The notes under the pieces are model-generated. The model saw only the letters and a list, made by a program, of their open reading frames with translations, did no database searches and was not told where the DNA came from. From assembly GCA_029552545.1 (NCBI GenBank), contig JAKPDO010000002.1, positions 79,855-143,854 on the forward strand: a stretch of 64,000 nt of DNA. The letters run 5' to 3'. Within the stretch, counting starts at the first letter, position 1. Each line of letters starts with the position of its first letter. Below, piece after piece: positions 51,921 to 60,623 of the stretch. The position numbers were made by a program, and so were the translations under genes. Source of the stretch: Planctomycetota bacterium (GTDB lineage Bacteria; Planctomycetota; Phycisphaerae; Sedimentisphaerales; Anaerohalosphaeraceae).

Positions 51921-52685
51921 TTACTCGAGGTAAATCATCTTTTTGGTCATCCCGCCGTCCAGGACGAAGTTTTGTCCGGTGATAAACTCCGCCCGCCGGC
52001 TGCACAGGTACAGCACCATCCGGGCGACATCCTCCGGTCTGCCGACCCGCCCGGCCGGATGCTGCGCGTGGTCCTCAGACCGAATCACCCACGGCGACGG
52101 CGCCCCGTGCAGATACGCCGTTGTATCAATCCAGCCGGGACTGATGCAGTTGACCCGCACCGCCGGCCCCAGACTGACGGCCAAAGCGTGCGTCAGCGCC
52201 ACAAGCCCCCCTTTGGCCGCCGAATACGCCTCCGTGTTCGGCTCACTCATCAGCGCCCGCGTGGAGGCGATATTGACAATCGACCCGCGGGCTTCCTTCA
52301 GGGCCGCCGCACAGTGCTTTGCACACAAAAACGCCCCTGACAAATCCGTATCAATGACCCGCCGCCAGTCTTCATAAGACAGCTCCGACACCGGCACATT
52401 TCGGGCGACAGCCGCATTGTTCACCAGACAGTCTATCCGGCCGAACCGCTCGAGCGCCCGCCGCACCATCCGCTGCACCGATGCCTCCTCCGAAACATCA
52501 GTTTGGACAAACAGTGCATCGGGGCTGTTCAAAAAAGCCAGGGCCTTCGGCTCCAGCTGGGCCTCGACCTCCGCCAGCACCGCAGAGGCCCCCGCCTCCA
52601 GAAAGGTTTTGGCGATGCAAAGACCAATTCCCCGCCCCCCGCCGGTAATCACAGCCGTTTTGCCTTTGAATTCCAAATGGTCCAT
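51921..52685 (-). CDS. Short-chain dehydrogenase/reductase
   Basis: 254 residues from ATG at 52685; a long in-frame extension to 54053 runs antisense through the M42 gene and is not real. Rossmann start T-G-G-G-R-G-I-G, N-N-A-A-V, catalytic Ser in I-A-S-T-R and Y-S-A-A-K with Tyr and Lys at normal spacing. The FabG/glucose dehydrogenase-like C-terminus ends in G-Q-N-F-V-L-D-G-G-M. NAD(P)-dependent oxidoreductase; substrate unknown. Divergent from the M42 peptidase. Confidence 0.92.
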   Translation of the reverse strand: MDHLEFKGKTAVITGGGRGIGLCIAKTFLEAGASAVLAEVEAQLEPKALAFLNSPDALFVQTDVSEEASVQRMVRRALERFGRIDCLVNNAAVARNVPVSELSYEDWRRVIDTDLSGAFLCAKHCAAALKEARGSIVNIASTRALMSEPNTEAYSAAKGGLVALTHALAVSLGPAVRVNCISPGWIDTTAYLHGAPSPWVIRSEDHAQHPAGRVGRPEDVARMVLYLCSRRAEFITGQNFVLDGGMTKKMIYLE

Positions 52686-52835
52686 ACCTGTTATATACCG
52701 GCCCGCCGCCTCCAACTCCAGAAGATTCTGGACGAGGCCGACCTCATCCGGTACAATCCGCCCCGACTGTCCGTTTTTAAAAAAACCAAACAAAATGACG
52801 GCCGTACGCCGAAAACACTGAAAGGTCAGACAGAT

Positions 52836-53894
52836 ATGAATAAAGCATCCGAACAGTTTCTGCAGAACCTGCTGGAGGCCCCCAGCCCGTCGGGCTACGA
52901 ACAGCCCGCCGCACGCATCTGGCGGGAGTACGTCAAACCCTATGCCGACCAGTTGATTGCGGATGTGCACGGAAACAGCATCGCCGTCCTGAATCCCGAC
53001 GCCGAGTTTAAGTTTATGATTACCGGCCATGTGGATGAAATCGGCCTGCTGATTACCCATATCGACGACAAAGGATACCTTTATACCGCGCAAATCGGCG
53101 GGATGGACCCCGCCCTGCTCATCGGCCAGCGGGTGCAAATCTGCACCGCCGACGGCCCCGTTCTCGGCGTCATCGGCCGCAAAGCCATCCATCAGATGAC
53201 CCCCGATGAGCGGAAAAAGGCCGTCGAAATGGAAAACATCTGGGTGGACATCGGCGCCTCCAGCAAAAAAGACGCCCTCAAGCGTGTAGCCGTCGGCGAC
53301 CCAATGGTTATCGATGTCCCCTATCGCCGGCTGAACGGCGACAAAATCGTCTCCCGCGCCACGGATGACAAGGCCGGCGCCTTCGTCATCGCCGAGGTTA
53401 TTCGGGCCCTCTCCCGCCGCAAACTGAAAATCTCCGTCATCGGCGTCGCCACAGTCCAGGAGGAAATCGGCCTTCGCGGAGCCATCACCTCCTCCTACAA
53501 AATCCATCCGCACGCCGGTATTGCCGTCGATGTCGGTTTTGCCAGCGACCATCCCGATACCGACCCCAAAAAAACCGGCCAGGTTTCGCTCGGCAAAGGC
53601 CCCATCCTCCATCGAGGCCCGAATATCAACCCCATCCTCGAGAAAGAGCTCTTCAAGGCCGCCAAAGCCCACAAAATCCCGACTCAGGTTACGGCGGAGC
53701 CCCGCGGCACCGGTACCGACGCCAACGCGATTCAGCTTTGCCGCGGCGGAGCGGCCGCAGGGCTTATCAGCATCCCCAACCGCTATATGCACACGCCGGT
53801 TGAGGTGATTTCTCTGAAGGATTTGGAGGCGTGCATCAAACTGCTGACGGAATTTCTGGCCGCTCACCCCGCCCAGCGGGATTATCGGCCATAA
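52836..53894 (+). CDS. M42-family aminopeptidase (TET/glutamyl aminopeptidase type)
   Basis: 352 residues from ATG at 52836 (GAAAGG upstream); earlier in-frame codons belong to shadow sequence. Metal and catalytic residues of the family: H in G-H-V-D-E-I-G, D in R-A-T-D-D-K-A-G-A, E-E in V-Q-E-E-I-G-L-R-G, D in A-V-D-V-G-F-A-S-D and H in Y-M-H-T-P-V-E. These di-metal peptidases form large tetrahedral assemblies that trim peptides in the cytoplasm. Some family members are endoglucanases (CelM), a less likely alternative. Confidence 0.9.
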   Translation: MNKASEQFLQNLLEAPSPSGYEQPAARIWREYVKPYADQLIADVHGNSIAVLNPDAEFKFMITGHVDEIGLLITHIDDKGYLYTAQIGGMDPALLIGQRVQICTADGPVLGVIGRKAIHQMTPDERKKAVEMENIWVDIGASSKKDALKRVAVGDPMVIDVPYRRLNGDKIVSRATDDKAGAFVIAEVIRALSRRKLKISVIGVATVQEEIGLRGAITSSYKIHPHAGIAVDVGFASDHPDTDPKKTGQVSLGKGPILHRGPNINPILEKELFKAAKAHKIPTQVTAEPRGTGTDANAIQLCRGGAAAGLISIPNRYMHTPVEVISLKDLEACIKLLTEFLAAHPAQRDYRP

Positions 53895-53907
53895 CCCCCG
53901 GCGGATT

Positions 53908-54717
53908 TTAGATGGAATCAGACTGTCCCGACGGTAACGCCGCAGATTCCGACTCTTCATTGAGCCGGCGGTATTCCTCGACCGTCTCCAAAAGCCGCTG
54001 CAGAACAGCCCGTCCCTCCACACTGATTTCCAGCCCCAAAAATTCAACCCCAAGACAGAGAGTGTGGTTCTCTTTATCTTCCTGAAGATGACGCAGCTGC
54101 CCCTCCGCTAATATCGGCTTCTGGTAGCACATCGGGGTAAACTGAATCCCGAAAACCTGTCCGATAGAAAAACAATCCCTTTTTTCCAGACCTGCAACAA
54201 TCCGCAGTCCCCCCGCCGAAAGGTCCCGCAGCTGCCCCTGCCAGTAGCAATCCGTTGGTACAGTGCCGACCTTTTCCAGAAATCCTCGGTGCCAGAACAG
54301 CACCTTTACGCTCATATCTTTGGGAACCGGCTGTCTTTGATAGGCCCTCCGCGGAATCTTCTCTATCCGATGCGGCATTTCCAGCAAAACTTTCCCGCTT
54401 TGACCTTCCAGAACAGATGAATCGAGACCAACGACTGTACTCTCGAACACACATTTTGAAAAATCCATCCGGAAACATATACCGACTGGTTGGTTTATTC
54501 TTATATTCTGAGATATGGCTTGCCCATTCGGCAAGGTTTCAATAATAATGGTTTGATCAGTACATTTCAGAATATTCACGCGAACTGCCTGCCATCGTCC
54601 GGAGGCTAAAAAAGTCATTACCCCTGTTTTCTGATGGAAAGACGCAAGAGAGATGAGATTAACAAGACCACTTCCCTCCAGATATTCTATCTGATTCGTC
54701 GTTGTTTCAACGGTCAT
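53908..54717 (-). CDS. PilZ-domain protein (c-di-GMP receptor, YcgR-like)
   Basis: 269 residues. An N-terminal beta-rich domain (about 20-135) resembles the YcgR N-terminal fold. A PilZ domain (about 140-255) follows, with the c-di-GMP binding residues R-R-A-Y-Q-R and D-L-S-A-G-G intact. Such proteins change motility or exopolysaccharide output when c-di-GMP rises. No flagellar or pilus gene is near, so the partner is unknown. Convergent with the M42 gene, 13 bases apart. Confidence 0.82.
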   Translation of the reverse strand: MTVETTTNQIEYLEGSGLVNLISLASFHQKTGVMTFLASGRWQAVRVNILKCTDQTIIIETLPNGQAISQNIRINQPVGICFRMDFSKCVFESTVVGLDSSVLEGQSGKVLLEMPHRIEKIPRRAYQRQPVPKDMSVKVLFWHRGFLEKVGTVPTDCYWQGQLRDLSAGGLRIVAGLEKRDCFSIGQVFGIQFTPMCYQKPILAEGQLRHLQEDKENHTLCLGVEFLGLEISVEGRAVLQRLLETVEEYRRLNEESESAALPSGQSDSI

Positions 54718-54958
54718 ATTGTATCCCTATACCCAACTGCAGATTGTTCGCGTACTGTGGGCATATCCATTTGTCTTCATCGGTCAAAAAAAACTGTTTC
54801 TGAAAACCAATCCTCCTGAACTCTCGAAAATTCCGCCTTTTCAATGATTTCTTCGGCCGAAAGTCCGATAATCCGTCATTCTCCCGAAATCAATTATCCG
54901 GCTTCCCATCTGAATCTTCGATTGAAAACCCTCCTGCCCGCCGATAAGATGCCTCCTT

Positions 54959-56293
54959 ATGAAACCAAACAATCCGGATAAAACATCGTTGGCATCCGCC
55001 TTTCTGCTGCTGTTGTTTGCCGCAGGATTGGGATTGGCGATGCTGCTGGTCAAAGCACGCTCTGCCATTCAGCTGTCCGAGCCCATTCTTTTGCCCGGAG
55101 AGGGATTGTCTGTCGTGCTGCCGGTCGGTCCCGGCTGGAAAACTCTTACCGAGTGGACCTATGAACAGGATAACAGTTTTGCACTTGTCGCGACCTACTC
55201 AATGCGGTCCGGTCCTCCCGAAGAAGTCCGATGGCAGTACAAACTGACTGAACCGCCCCTTTCCCCTCAGGCATTTCTGGAAAGAATCGCCCGTCAATTC
55301 AGCGGCCCCGTCAGTACCATCCGGACATTCGAGGGACCGCTGACCTTTGCTCAAATCCAGCTCTTTTCCCGGGCCGAAGGCGAACAAATCCTCCTGGCCG
55401 CAGCCGTACCGCAGGAAGGCCGCATCCTCCTTCTCCAGCTGAAAAGTTATTCAGAGCATTACGATTTGCCTGCCCTCTTCGAACAGCTGGCCGCCCGGGT
55501 TCAGTTTCGTCCCGATCCCCGCCGCCAGGTCGGCCGGCAGCTCTTCGAAGACCTGACAAGCCGTCTCTATCCGCAATGGCTGGACAATCTGCATCAGCGG
55601 GCGGAAATCTTCCTTCTGTCTCCGGTTTCCGGCAGACCTATCGGATATTCCAAAACAACTGCTGTTAAGTCAGAAAAGGACCTTGCGGCCGCCTTCGAAC
55701 AGGAACAGGTGTTTCGGCAGAACGACTTTCCGCAGTCTTTAAGCCGTTTTGAATCCGCACAAAACCTGTCCGAGTTCCTCTGGACAACCGCCCGCCAGAC
55801 TCGTCGCGGACCTCTTCAAACTCAGGTGCGACGACTGTCGGACGGCTCCATGCAAATCGAGGATTCTTATCGTCGGCAAACCGTTTGCTGGCCGGCCAAA
55901 GAGGCCGTACCCGAGATTCTCCTGCCGCTGGCGGCCCGAGCAATGCTCAATGCAGACGAATCCGAAGCCGTCCTGGACGTCATCGCCTCTTTCGGCCAGG
56001 TCGTGCCCGTCTTGATTTCCCGCTCTGAACCCAAAAACAAGACAAATCTTCCGGAACAAACTGAATATGCCGTGAAAGTCCAGTTCCTCCATCATCCGGA
56101 CAATTACGAGGAATACTATTTCGACACGGAAAAAAATCTGCTGGCACGGCTGGAGGCCATGCCCGGCCAGCCCGCCCGCATCTGGAAAGCCGCCGGCGAA
56201 GCCGATCTGCGGCGTTTCAATCCTTCCTTCTCAAAACCGGACCAAATCGTCCTAAAGCAGTGTCCGTCAGAAATGTTCGCTTTACAGAGATAG
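54959..56293 (+). CDS. Membrane-anchored protein of unknown function
   Basis: 444 residues, not recognised. A single hydrophobic helix at about 12-32 anchors it; the rest is soluble and probably periplasmic. Two halves can be seen: about 45-185, with L-P-V-G-P-G-W-K and a V-R-W-Q-Y-K strand, and about 200-440, with mixed alpha/beta content and F-D-T-E-K-N-L-L-A-R-L-E near the end. The style (a strand giving a converted value, then a Y-Y-F-D-T-E strand) loosely recalls lipoprotein-carrier-like folds, but this is weak. It begins 241 bases from PilZ and ends 21 bases before trxB, so it is probably cotranscribed with trxB. Confidence 0.6.
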   Translation: MKPNNPDKTSLASAFLLLLFAAGLGLAMLLVKARSAIQLSEPILLPGEGLSVVLPVGPGWKTLTEWTYEQDNSFALVATYSMRSGPPEEVRWQYKLTEPPLSPQAFLERIARQFSGPVSTIRTFEGPLTFAQIQLFSRAEGEQILLAAAVPQEGRILLLQLKSYSEHYDLPALFEQLAARVQFRPDPRRQVGRQLFEDLTSRLYPQWLDNLHQRAEIFLLSPVSGRPIGYSKTTAVKSEKDLAAAFEQEQVFRQNDFPQSLSRFESAQNLSEFLWTTARQTRRGPLQTQVRRLSDGSMQIEDSYRRQTVCWPAKEAVPEILLPLAARAMLNADESEAVLDVIASFGQVVPVLISRSEPKNKTNLPEQTEYAVKVQFLHHPDNYEEYYFDTEKNLLARLEAMPGQPARIWKAAGEADLRRFNPSFSKPDQIVLKQCPSEMFALQR

Positions 56294-56314
56294 AAACAAG
56301 GTGGAATAAATCTT

Positions 56315-57304
56315 ATGAAGACAACAAACCATTCCGCAGACTGTCTGATTATCGGTGCCGGACCGGCGGGACTGGGCGCCGCCCTTTACGCCGCACGCGA
56401 CCGGTTCAAAACCATCGTTCTTGAAAAATTTTATCCCGGCGGACAAATCCTCACCACCGACCGCATCGAAAACTATCCGGGCTTTCTCAATATCCCCGGT
56501 CCCGACCTGATTCTGAAAATGGTGGAGCAGGTCCAGTCTTTCGGCGCGGACATCAAAACCAATCAGGAAGTCTTGTCCCTTCAGCGCCGCGCAGACGGCC
56601 TCATTGAAGCCCGCACCGAACAGGATGTGTACACCGCCAAAGTCGTCATCCTGGCCCCCGGCAGCTCCTATCGAAAACTGGGTGTGCCCGGCGAAGAGGA
56701 GTTTCGTCAGGCCGGCGCCGGCGTCAGCTACTGCGGCACCTGCGACGCCCCCTTCTTTAAGGACAAGGTCGTCGTCGCCGTCGGCGGAGGCAATACGGCC
56801 GTCGAAGATACCCTCCATCTGGCCAAATATGCCAAAAAAGTCTATATGGTCCACCGCCGCAGCGAATTCCGCGCCACCAAAGTTCTCGTCGAAGAACTGA
56901 TGCAGAAGGTCAATCAGAAAGACTCCAACATCACGCTGCGGCTGGATACGGTCGTAACGGAAATTCTGGGTTCCGGCCGAGTCGAACGGGTCCTGCTCAA
57001 AAACGTTCGAACCGGTCAGGTCGAGGAACTCCCCTGCGACGGCGTCTTTATCTTCGTGGGCATGGTTCCCAACACCGGCTTTTTGAAGGGGTTTGTGGAC
57101 CTTACCGAGGCGGGCTTTATCCGCTGTGAGCCGGCATACCTGCGGACCCGCGTTCCGGGCGTCTTTGCCGCCGGAGACTGCCGAATCGGGGCGGCTATGC
57201 AGCTGGTGACCGCCGTCGCCGACGGTGTCAACGCCGCCATGTGGATGAAACACTACCTCCGCGACCCGGCCTGGTGGACCCAGCCCCTTGCTGAAGCATT
57301 GTGA
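56315..57304 (+). CDS. trxB: Thioredoxin-disulfide reductase
   Basis: 329 residues with FAD-binding G-A-G-P-A-G-L-G near the start, NADPH-binding G-G-G-N-T-A near 155, and the redox pair C-G-T-C-D at about 144-148. The last part has V-F-A-A-G-D-C-R as expected. The usual redox motif is C-A-T-C-D; C-G-T-C-D is an accepted variant. It reduces thioredoxin with NADPH. It is the last GC-rich gene before the AT-rich restriction-modification cassette. Confidence 0.93.
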   Translation: MKTTNHSADCLIIGAGPAGLGAALYAARDRFKTIVLEKFYPGGQILTTDRIENYPGFLNIPGPDLILKMVEQVQSFGADIKTNQEVLSLQRRADGLIEARTEQDVYTAKVVILAPGSSYRKLGVPGEEEFRQAGAGVSYCGTCDAPFFKDKVVVAVGGGNTAVEDTLHLAKYAKKVYMVHRRSEFRATKVLVEELMQKVNQKDSNITLRLDTVVTEILGSGRVERVLLKNVRTGQVEELPCDGVFIFVGMVPNTGFLKGFVDLTEAGFIRCEPAYLRTRVPGVFAAGDCRIGAAMQLVTAVADGVNAAMWMKHYLRDPAWWTQPLAEAL

Positions 57305-57455
57305 CAACATCCAGAAGCCCGAGTAGGATGATGCCTTCTTTCTCAGCGTGCTCTTTTTAACAAACAATTGACACTATCACAAATAAAACTACAATAAGAA
57401 TTGCTTCCCCCTATTAGATAACGCTGATTTACAAAGCAACGAGGAGTAATTATAA

Positions 57456-58643
57456 ATGGAACCGATAAGCACGATAAACTCTTGTTACAAAGAGCAATGT
57501 TCTTTTCCTTCTTATACCCAAGAAAAAGATATTTTTGGAGAGGTAACAGAAGATCCAAACTATCTAAACCACCAGTTGATAACTTATATTGGGAACAAAA
57601 GATCATTATTGCCAGAAATCGAAAATGTAGTCATCAAGGTCAAAAGTCGACTTAAAAAAGATAAAATAAGAATTATGGACGCCTTTTCTGGTTCTGGGTC
57701 TGTTTCCCGTCTTTTTAAAAAACACTCAAGTTATCTAATTACGATTGACCTCGAGGACTACGCTGCTGTTGTGGCGCGTTGTTATCTGTGTAACAAAAGT
57801 AGCATCAATCAAAACACACTGTGTTCCCTCATCAACGAATTAAATCAAAAAGTAGACTCTGTTGACTATCCTATCGGTTTTATTGAGGAACTTTATTCTC
57901 CAAAAGACGAAAACAACATAACTCCCGAAGACAGGGTCTTCTACACGAAAAGAAATGCGAGGAGAATAGACAATTATCGTAGGCTTATAAATACTTTACC
58001 GCTCGAGTACCAAGATTTGGTTCTTGGACCTCTCCTTAGTGAATCCTCAATTCATGCAAATACATCAGGGGTCTTTAAGGGCTTTTATAAAAATAAGTAC
58101 ACAAAAATAGGACAATTTGGAGGAACAAACGGCGATGCTTTATCTCGCATTCTTGGGGAAATAAAACTGACACCACCCATCTTAAGCAATTTTGAATGTG
58201 AAGTTAAAGTACTACAAGGTGACGCAAATGAACTAGCACCGCAAGAAAAAAATTTAGATTTAGTTTATCTTGACCCTCCTTACAATCAACACCCCTATGG
58301 TTCAAACTATTTCATGTTAAATCTTATTGTAAATTATAAACGACCACAGGCAATAAGCAAGGTGTCTGGTATACCAGACAACTGGAGAAAATCAAAATAT
58401 AATAATCGATCTGAAGCCAAGACTTGCTTTCAAAAACTGGTTGAAAATCTAGATTCGAAATTTATTTTAATTTCATTCAACAATGAAGGGTTCATAAAAC
58501 AAGAAGAGATGCTTTCCATGTTGGAGAAATTAGGCCATGTAGAAGTCTTCGAAAAAAAATACAATACTTTCCGAGGTTGTAGGAATCTTCATAAAAGAAA
58601 TATTCATGTGACCGAGCAGCTCTTTCTTTTGGCTCGCCAATAA
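57456..58643 (+). CDS. DNA adenine N6-methyltransferase, D12 (Dam-like) class
   Basis: 395 residues. Y44-I-G-N-K-R is the D12 N-terminal motif X, D75-A-F-S-G-S-G-S-V is the SAM-binding motif I, and L-D273-P-P-Y276-N-Q-H is catalytic motif IV. The order X, I, target region, IV fits alpha-type D12 enzymes, and the long middle region (about 110-250) is the target-recognition part. It would protect host DNA from the endonuclease encoded nine bases downstream. GAGGAG precedes the ATG. The gene is much more AT-rich than its flanks, a mark of acquisition. A solitary role is unlikely given the partner. Confidence 0.87.
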   Translation: MEPISTINSCYKEQCSFPSYTQEKDIFGEVTEDPNYLNHQLITYIGNKRSLLPEIENVVIKVKSRLKKDKIRIMDAFSGSGSVSRLFKKHSSYLITIDLEDYAAVVARCYLCNKSSINQNTLCSLINELNQKVDSVDYPIGFIEELYSPKDENNITPEDRVFYTKRNARRIDNYRRLINTLPLEYQDLVLGPLLSESSIHANTSGVFKGFYKNKYTKIGQFGGTNGDALSRILGEIKLTPPILSNFECEVKVLQGDANELAPQEKNLDLVYLDPPYNQHPYGSNYFMLNLIVNYKRPQAISKVSGIPDNWRKSKYNNRSEAKTCFQKLVENLDSKFILISFNNEGFIKQEEMLSMLEKLGHVEVFEKKYNTFRGCRNLHKRNIHVTEQLFLLARQ

Positions 58644-58652
58644 GGAGGCCCC

Positions 58653-59360
58653 ATGTCAAGGAAAGAACAGCTTAGAGCTCAAAGAAAAGGTACTATTATT
58701 AATGTAACCTCAAAAAAACAAGAAGAGGATATAATACAGGCTTTAAGAAAAGTTGTTGAATGCCTTCAAAGCAAATATAAGAGAAAAATTTCTCTTTGTC
58801 ATCAAAAACAATGGTACCTCAAGGATATTGTCTCAGAGCTTGAAGCAACTTATCATGACGTTGAATTCCATTATTTTTTCGATAAGTCCTCTATTAAACC
58901 CGATGGCGGCTTCTTATATATACAAAACACGAACGGTCTTTTTTGCCCCATTCTAATTGCCGAAGTAAAAAACCAGGGCACAAACGATCTTCGAATGCAG
59001 TCAGGTTTGCCTAAACAAGCCAAGGGTAATGCCATCGAAAGACTTGGAAAGAATCTAATCGGTCTGCGCGTAGCCCTTATGAGAGAGAACATTTTTCCAT
59101 TTGTTTGCTTTGGATATGGTTGTGATTTTGATAGCGATTCTTCTATTTTGGATCGTATTACAACCATGGCTATGTTTGGGAGATTAAACAAGACTTATCT
59201 TTTTAACGAACACAACAACCAATTCAATAGAGGAAGTTTTTATTTTCGCAAAGAAAAATGGACTATAGAAGAAATGAAAAATATTATGGCTGATATTGCA
59301 GAGCGTTCTATTCTATACTACTTTTCCAAATACGGTAAAGATTCGTTTCTTATTCGTTAA
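58653..59360 (+). CDS. EcoRI-like type II restriction endonuclease
   Basis: 235 residues, AAGGAGG directly upstream. P83-D84-G-G, then 20 residues later A-E104-V-K106-N-Q-G, reproduce EcoRI's catalytic D91, E111 and K113 with the same spacing. G125-N-A-I-E-R130 matches EcoRI residues 140-145, which contact the AATT bases, and F-P-F-V follows as in EcoRI. I predict cleavage at a site with an AATT core, GAATTC or CAATTG. The protein is shorter than EcoRI (277), missing part of the inner and outer arm region. Paired with the D12 methyltransferase in one operon. The stop is followed by T-rich sequence with no clear hairpin. Confidence 0.82.
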   Translation: MSRKEQLRAQRKGTIINVTSKKQEEDIIQALRKVVECLQSKYKRKISLCHQKQWYLKDIVSELEATYHDVEFHYFFDKSSIKPDGGFLYIQNTNGLFCPILIAEVKNQGTNDLRMQSGLPKQAKGNAIERLGKNLIGLRVALMRENIFPFVCFGYGCDFDSDSSILDRITTMAMFGRLNKTYLFNEHNNQFNRGSFYFRKEKWTIEEMKNIMADIAERSILYYFSKYGKDSFLIR

Positions 59361-59530
59361 TGGTTTTTTATCATTCTCTATTGCTGGAGTGTTCTTTTTA
59401 AAGAATAGATTTTCTTTTTTATCATACCAATATTTCTTTCCGTATTTTTTATACGTTTTTGTTTTTACACATTCATTTTTATTCGTTTTTCCCATTTTTT
59501 GTGATTGTGCTCACTTTCTCAAATAAGAAA

Positions 59531-60478
59531 TTACAGGGCTTCTGTATTCGGCAGGCCCATCGCCGCGGTGAGTCGGTCGAAGTCATCCAGCGAATAGTAA
59601 TCGATGATAATCCTTCCCCGGTTGCCTTTTCGTCCGGCTTCAATCCGCACTTTGGTTCCGAGAATCGACTCCAGCCGTTTTTCCAAATCCAGTATGTAAG
59701 CGGCCTTCTCTTTTTTCTGCGCGTCTTTCTGCGTATCTTTCTGCAGGAGTCGGCGGACCAGGTTTTCGACATCCCGCACGCTCAGCCGCCCCGCCATTGC
59801 CCGATGCGCCAGCTTCTTGCGAATCTCTTCATCCGGCAAGGCCAGAATCGCCCTTGCATGCCCCATACTCAGCTGGTTCTCAATCAGCATTGTCTGGATT
59901 TCCTCCGGCAGCTCCAGCAGCCGAAGATAATTGCTGATAACGGAACGATCCTCCCCCAAACGCTGAGCCGCTTCCGTCTGCGTCAGGGAAAAAGTTTGGA
60001 GGTAGTTTTTGTAGGCCTTCGCCCGCTCTATCGGATTCAGATCCGTCCGGTGTATATTTTCCACCAAGGCCAGTTCGAGCATCTGTTCATCTGTCGCAGC
60101 CCGAATCATCACCGGAACCGTAGAAAGACCGGCTAATTGGGCGGCCCGAAACCGCCTCTCCCCGGCAATAATCTCATAGATTCCCTCCCCGGCCGGCCGG
60201 ACTAATATCGGCTGAATGATTCCATTTTGCCGAATCGACTCGGCCAAGTCTCTTAATTCACTTTCATTCCAGAATTGACGCGGCTGGTAGGGATTCGGTC
60301 GTATAGCCGACAGCGGAAGCTCCGCCCTTGATTTCTCTAACTCCTTGTCTTTAGGGAAGTTATAATCATTTTGACGAACGATTTCCGTTTCCGGTTCAGC
60401 CACATTTTGAGTTATAGGACCCAACAATGCTTCCAGTCCCCTGCCCAAATGCGGCTTCTTCTGTTTCGAACTGCTCAT
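59531..60478 (-). CDS. parB: Chromosome partitioning protein ParB
   Basis: 315 residues from ATG at 60478, chosen for GGAGG six bases upstream; a TTG four codons earlier is an alternative. G-L-G-R-G-L-E-type start (L-G-R-G-L-E-A-L-L-G), then the ParB CTPase motif G-E-R-R-F-R-A-A near 135, a helix-turn-helix at about 175-200 (S-L-T-Q-T-E-A-A-Q-R-L-G), and a C-terminal dimerisation part. It loads at parS and slides along DNA in segregation with ParA. No parA gene is adjacent: the gene downstream on this strand is in the acquired cassette, so parA is elsewhere or lost from here. Confidence 0.95.
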   Translation of the reverse strand: MSSSKQKKPHLGRGLEALLGPITQNVAEPETEIVRQNDYNFPKDKELEKSRAELPLSAIRPNPYQPRQFWNESELRDLAESIRQNGIIQPILVRPAGEGIYEIIAGERRFRAAQLAGLSTVPVMIRAATDEQMLELALVENIHRTDLNPIERAKAYKNYLQTFSLTQTEAAQRLGEDRSVISNYLRLLELPEEIQTMLIENQLSMGHARAILALPDEEIRKKLAHRAMAGRLSVRDVENLVRRLLQKDTQKDAQKKEKAAYILDLEKRLESILGTKVRIEAGRKGNRGRIIIDYYSLDDFDRLTAAMGLPNTEAL

Positions 60479-60552
60479 ACTCGCCTCCAAAAAGTTATCA
60501 AAAAGATTGTCGGCAGTTCTAAAACAGAAACCGCAGAAAATCCAGAAAAAAA

Positions 60553-60568
60553 TGTTTCACGTGAAACA
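60553..60568. other. parS: parS centromere site, copy 1
   Basis: TGTTTCACGTGAAACA, a perfect 16-base palindrome equal to the bacterial parS consensus, 75 bases upstream of the parB start. Confidence 0.9.
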
Positions 60569-60590
60569 AAAACGTTAAATAGTTGCAGAT

Positions 60591-60606
60591 TGTTCCACGT
60601 GAAACA
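60591..60606. other. parS: parS centromere site, copy 2
   Basis: TGTTCCACGTGAAACA, identical to the B. subtilis parS form, 38 bases from copy 1. Both lie between parB and the 3' end of the pseudoprotease gene. Confidence 0.9.
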
Positions 60607-60623
60607 CCGTAAATTCGTGTCTT

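Noticed and set aside
52686..54053. N-terminal extension of the SDR frame to 710 residues
   Set aside because: The extension runs antisense through the M42 peptidase and has no domain; the SDR starts at 52685.
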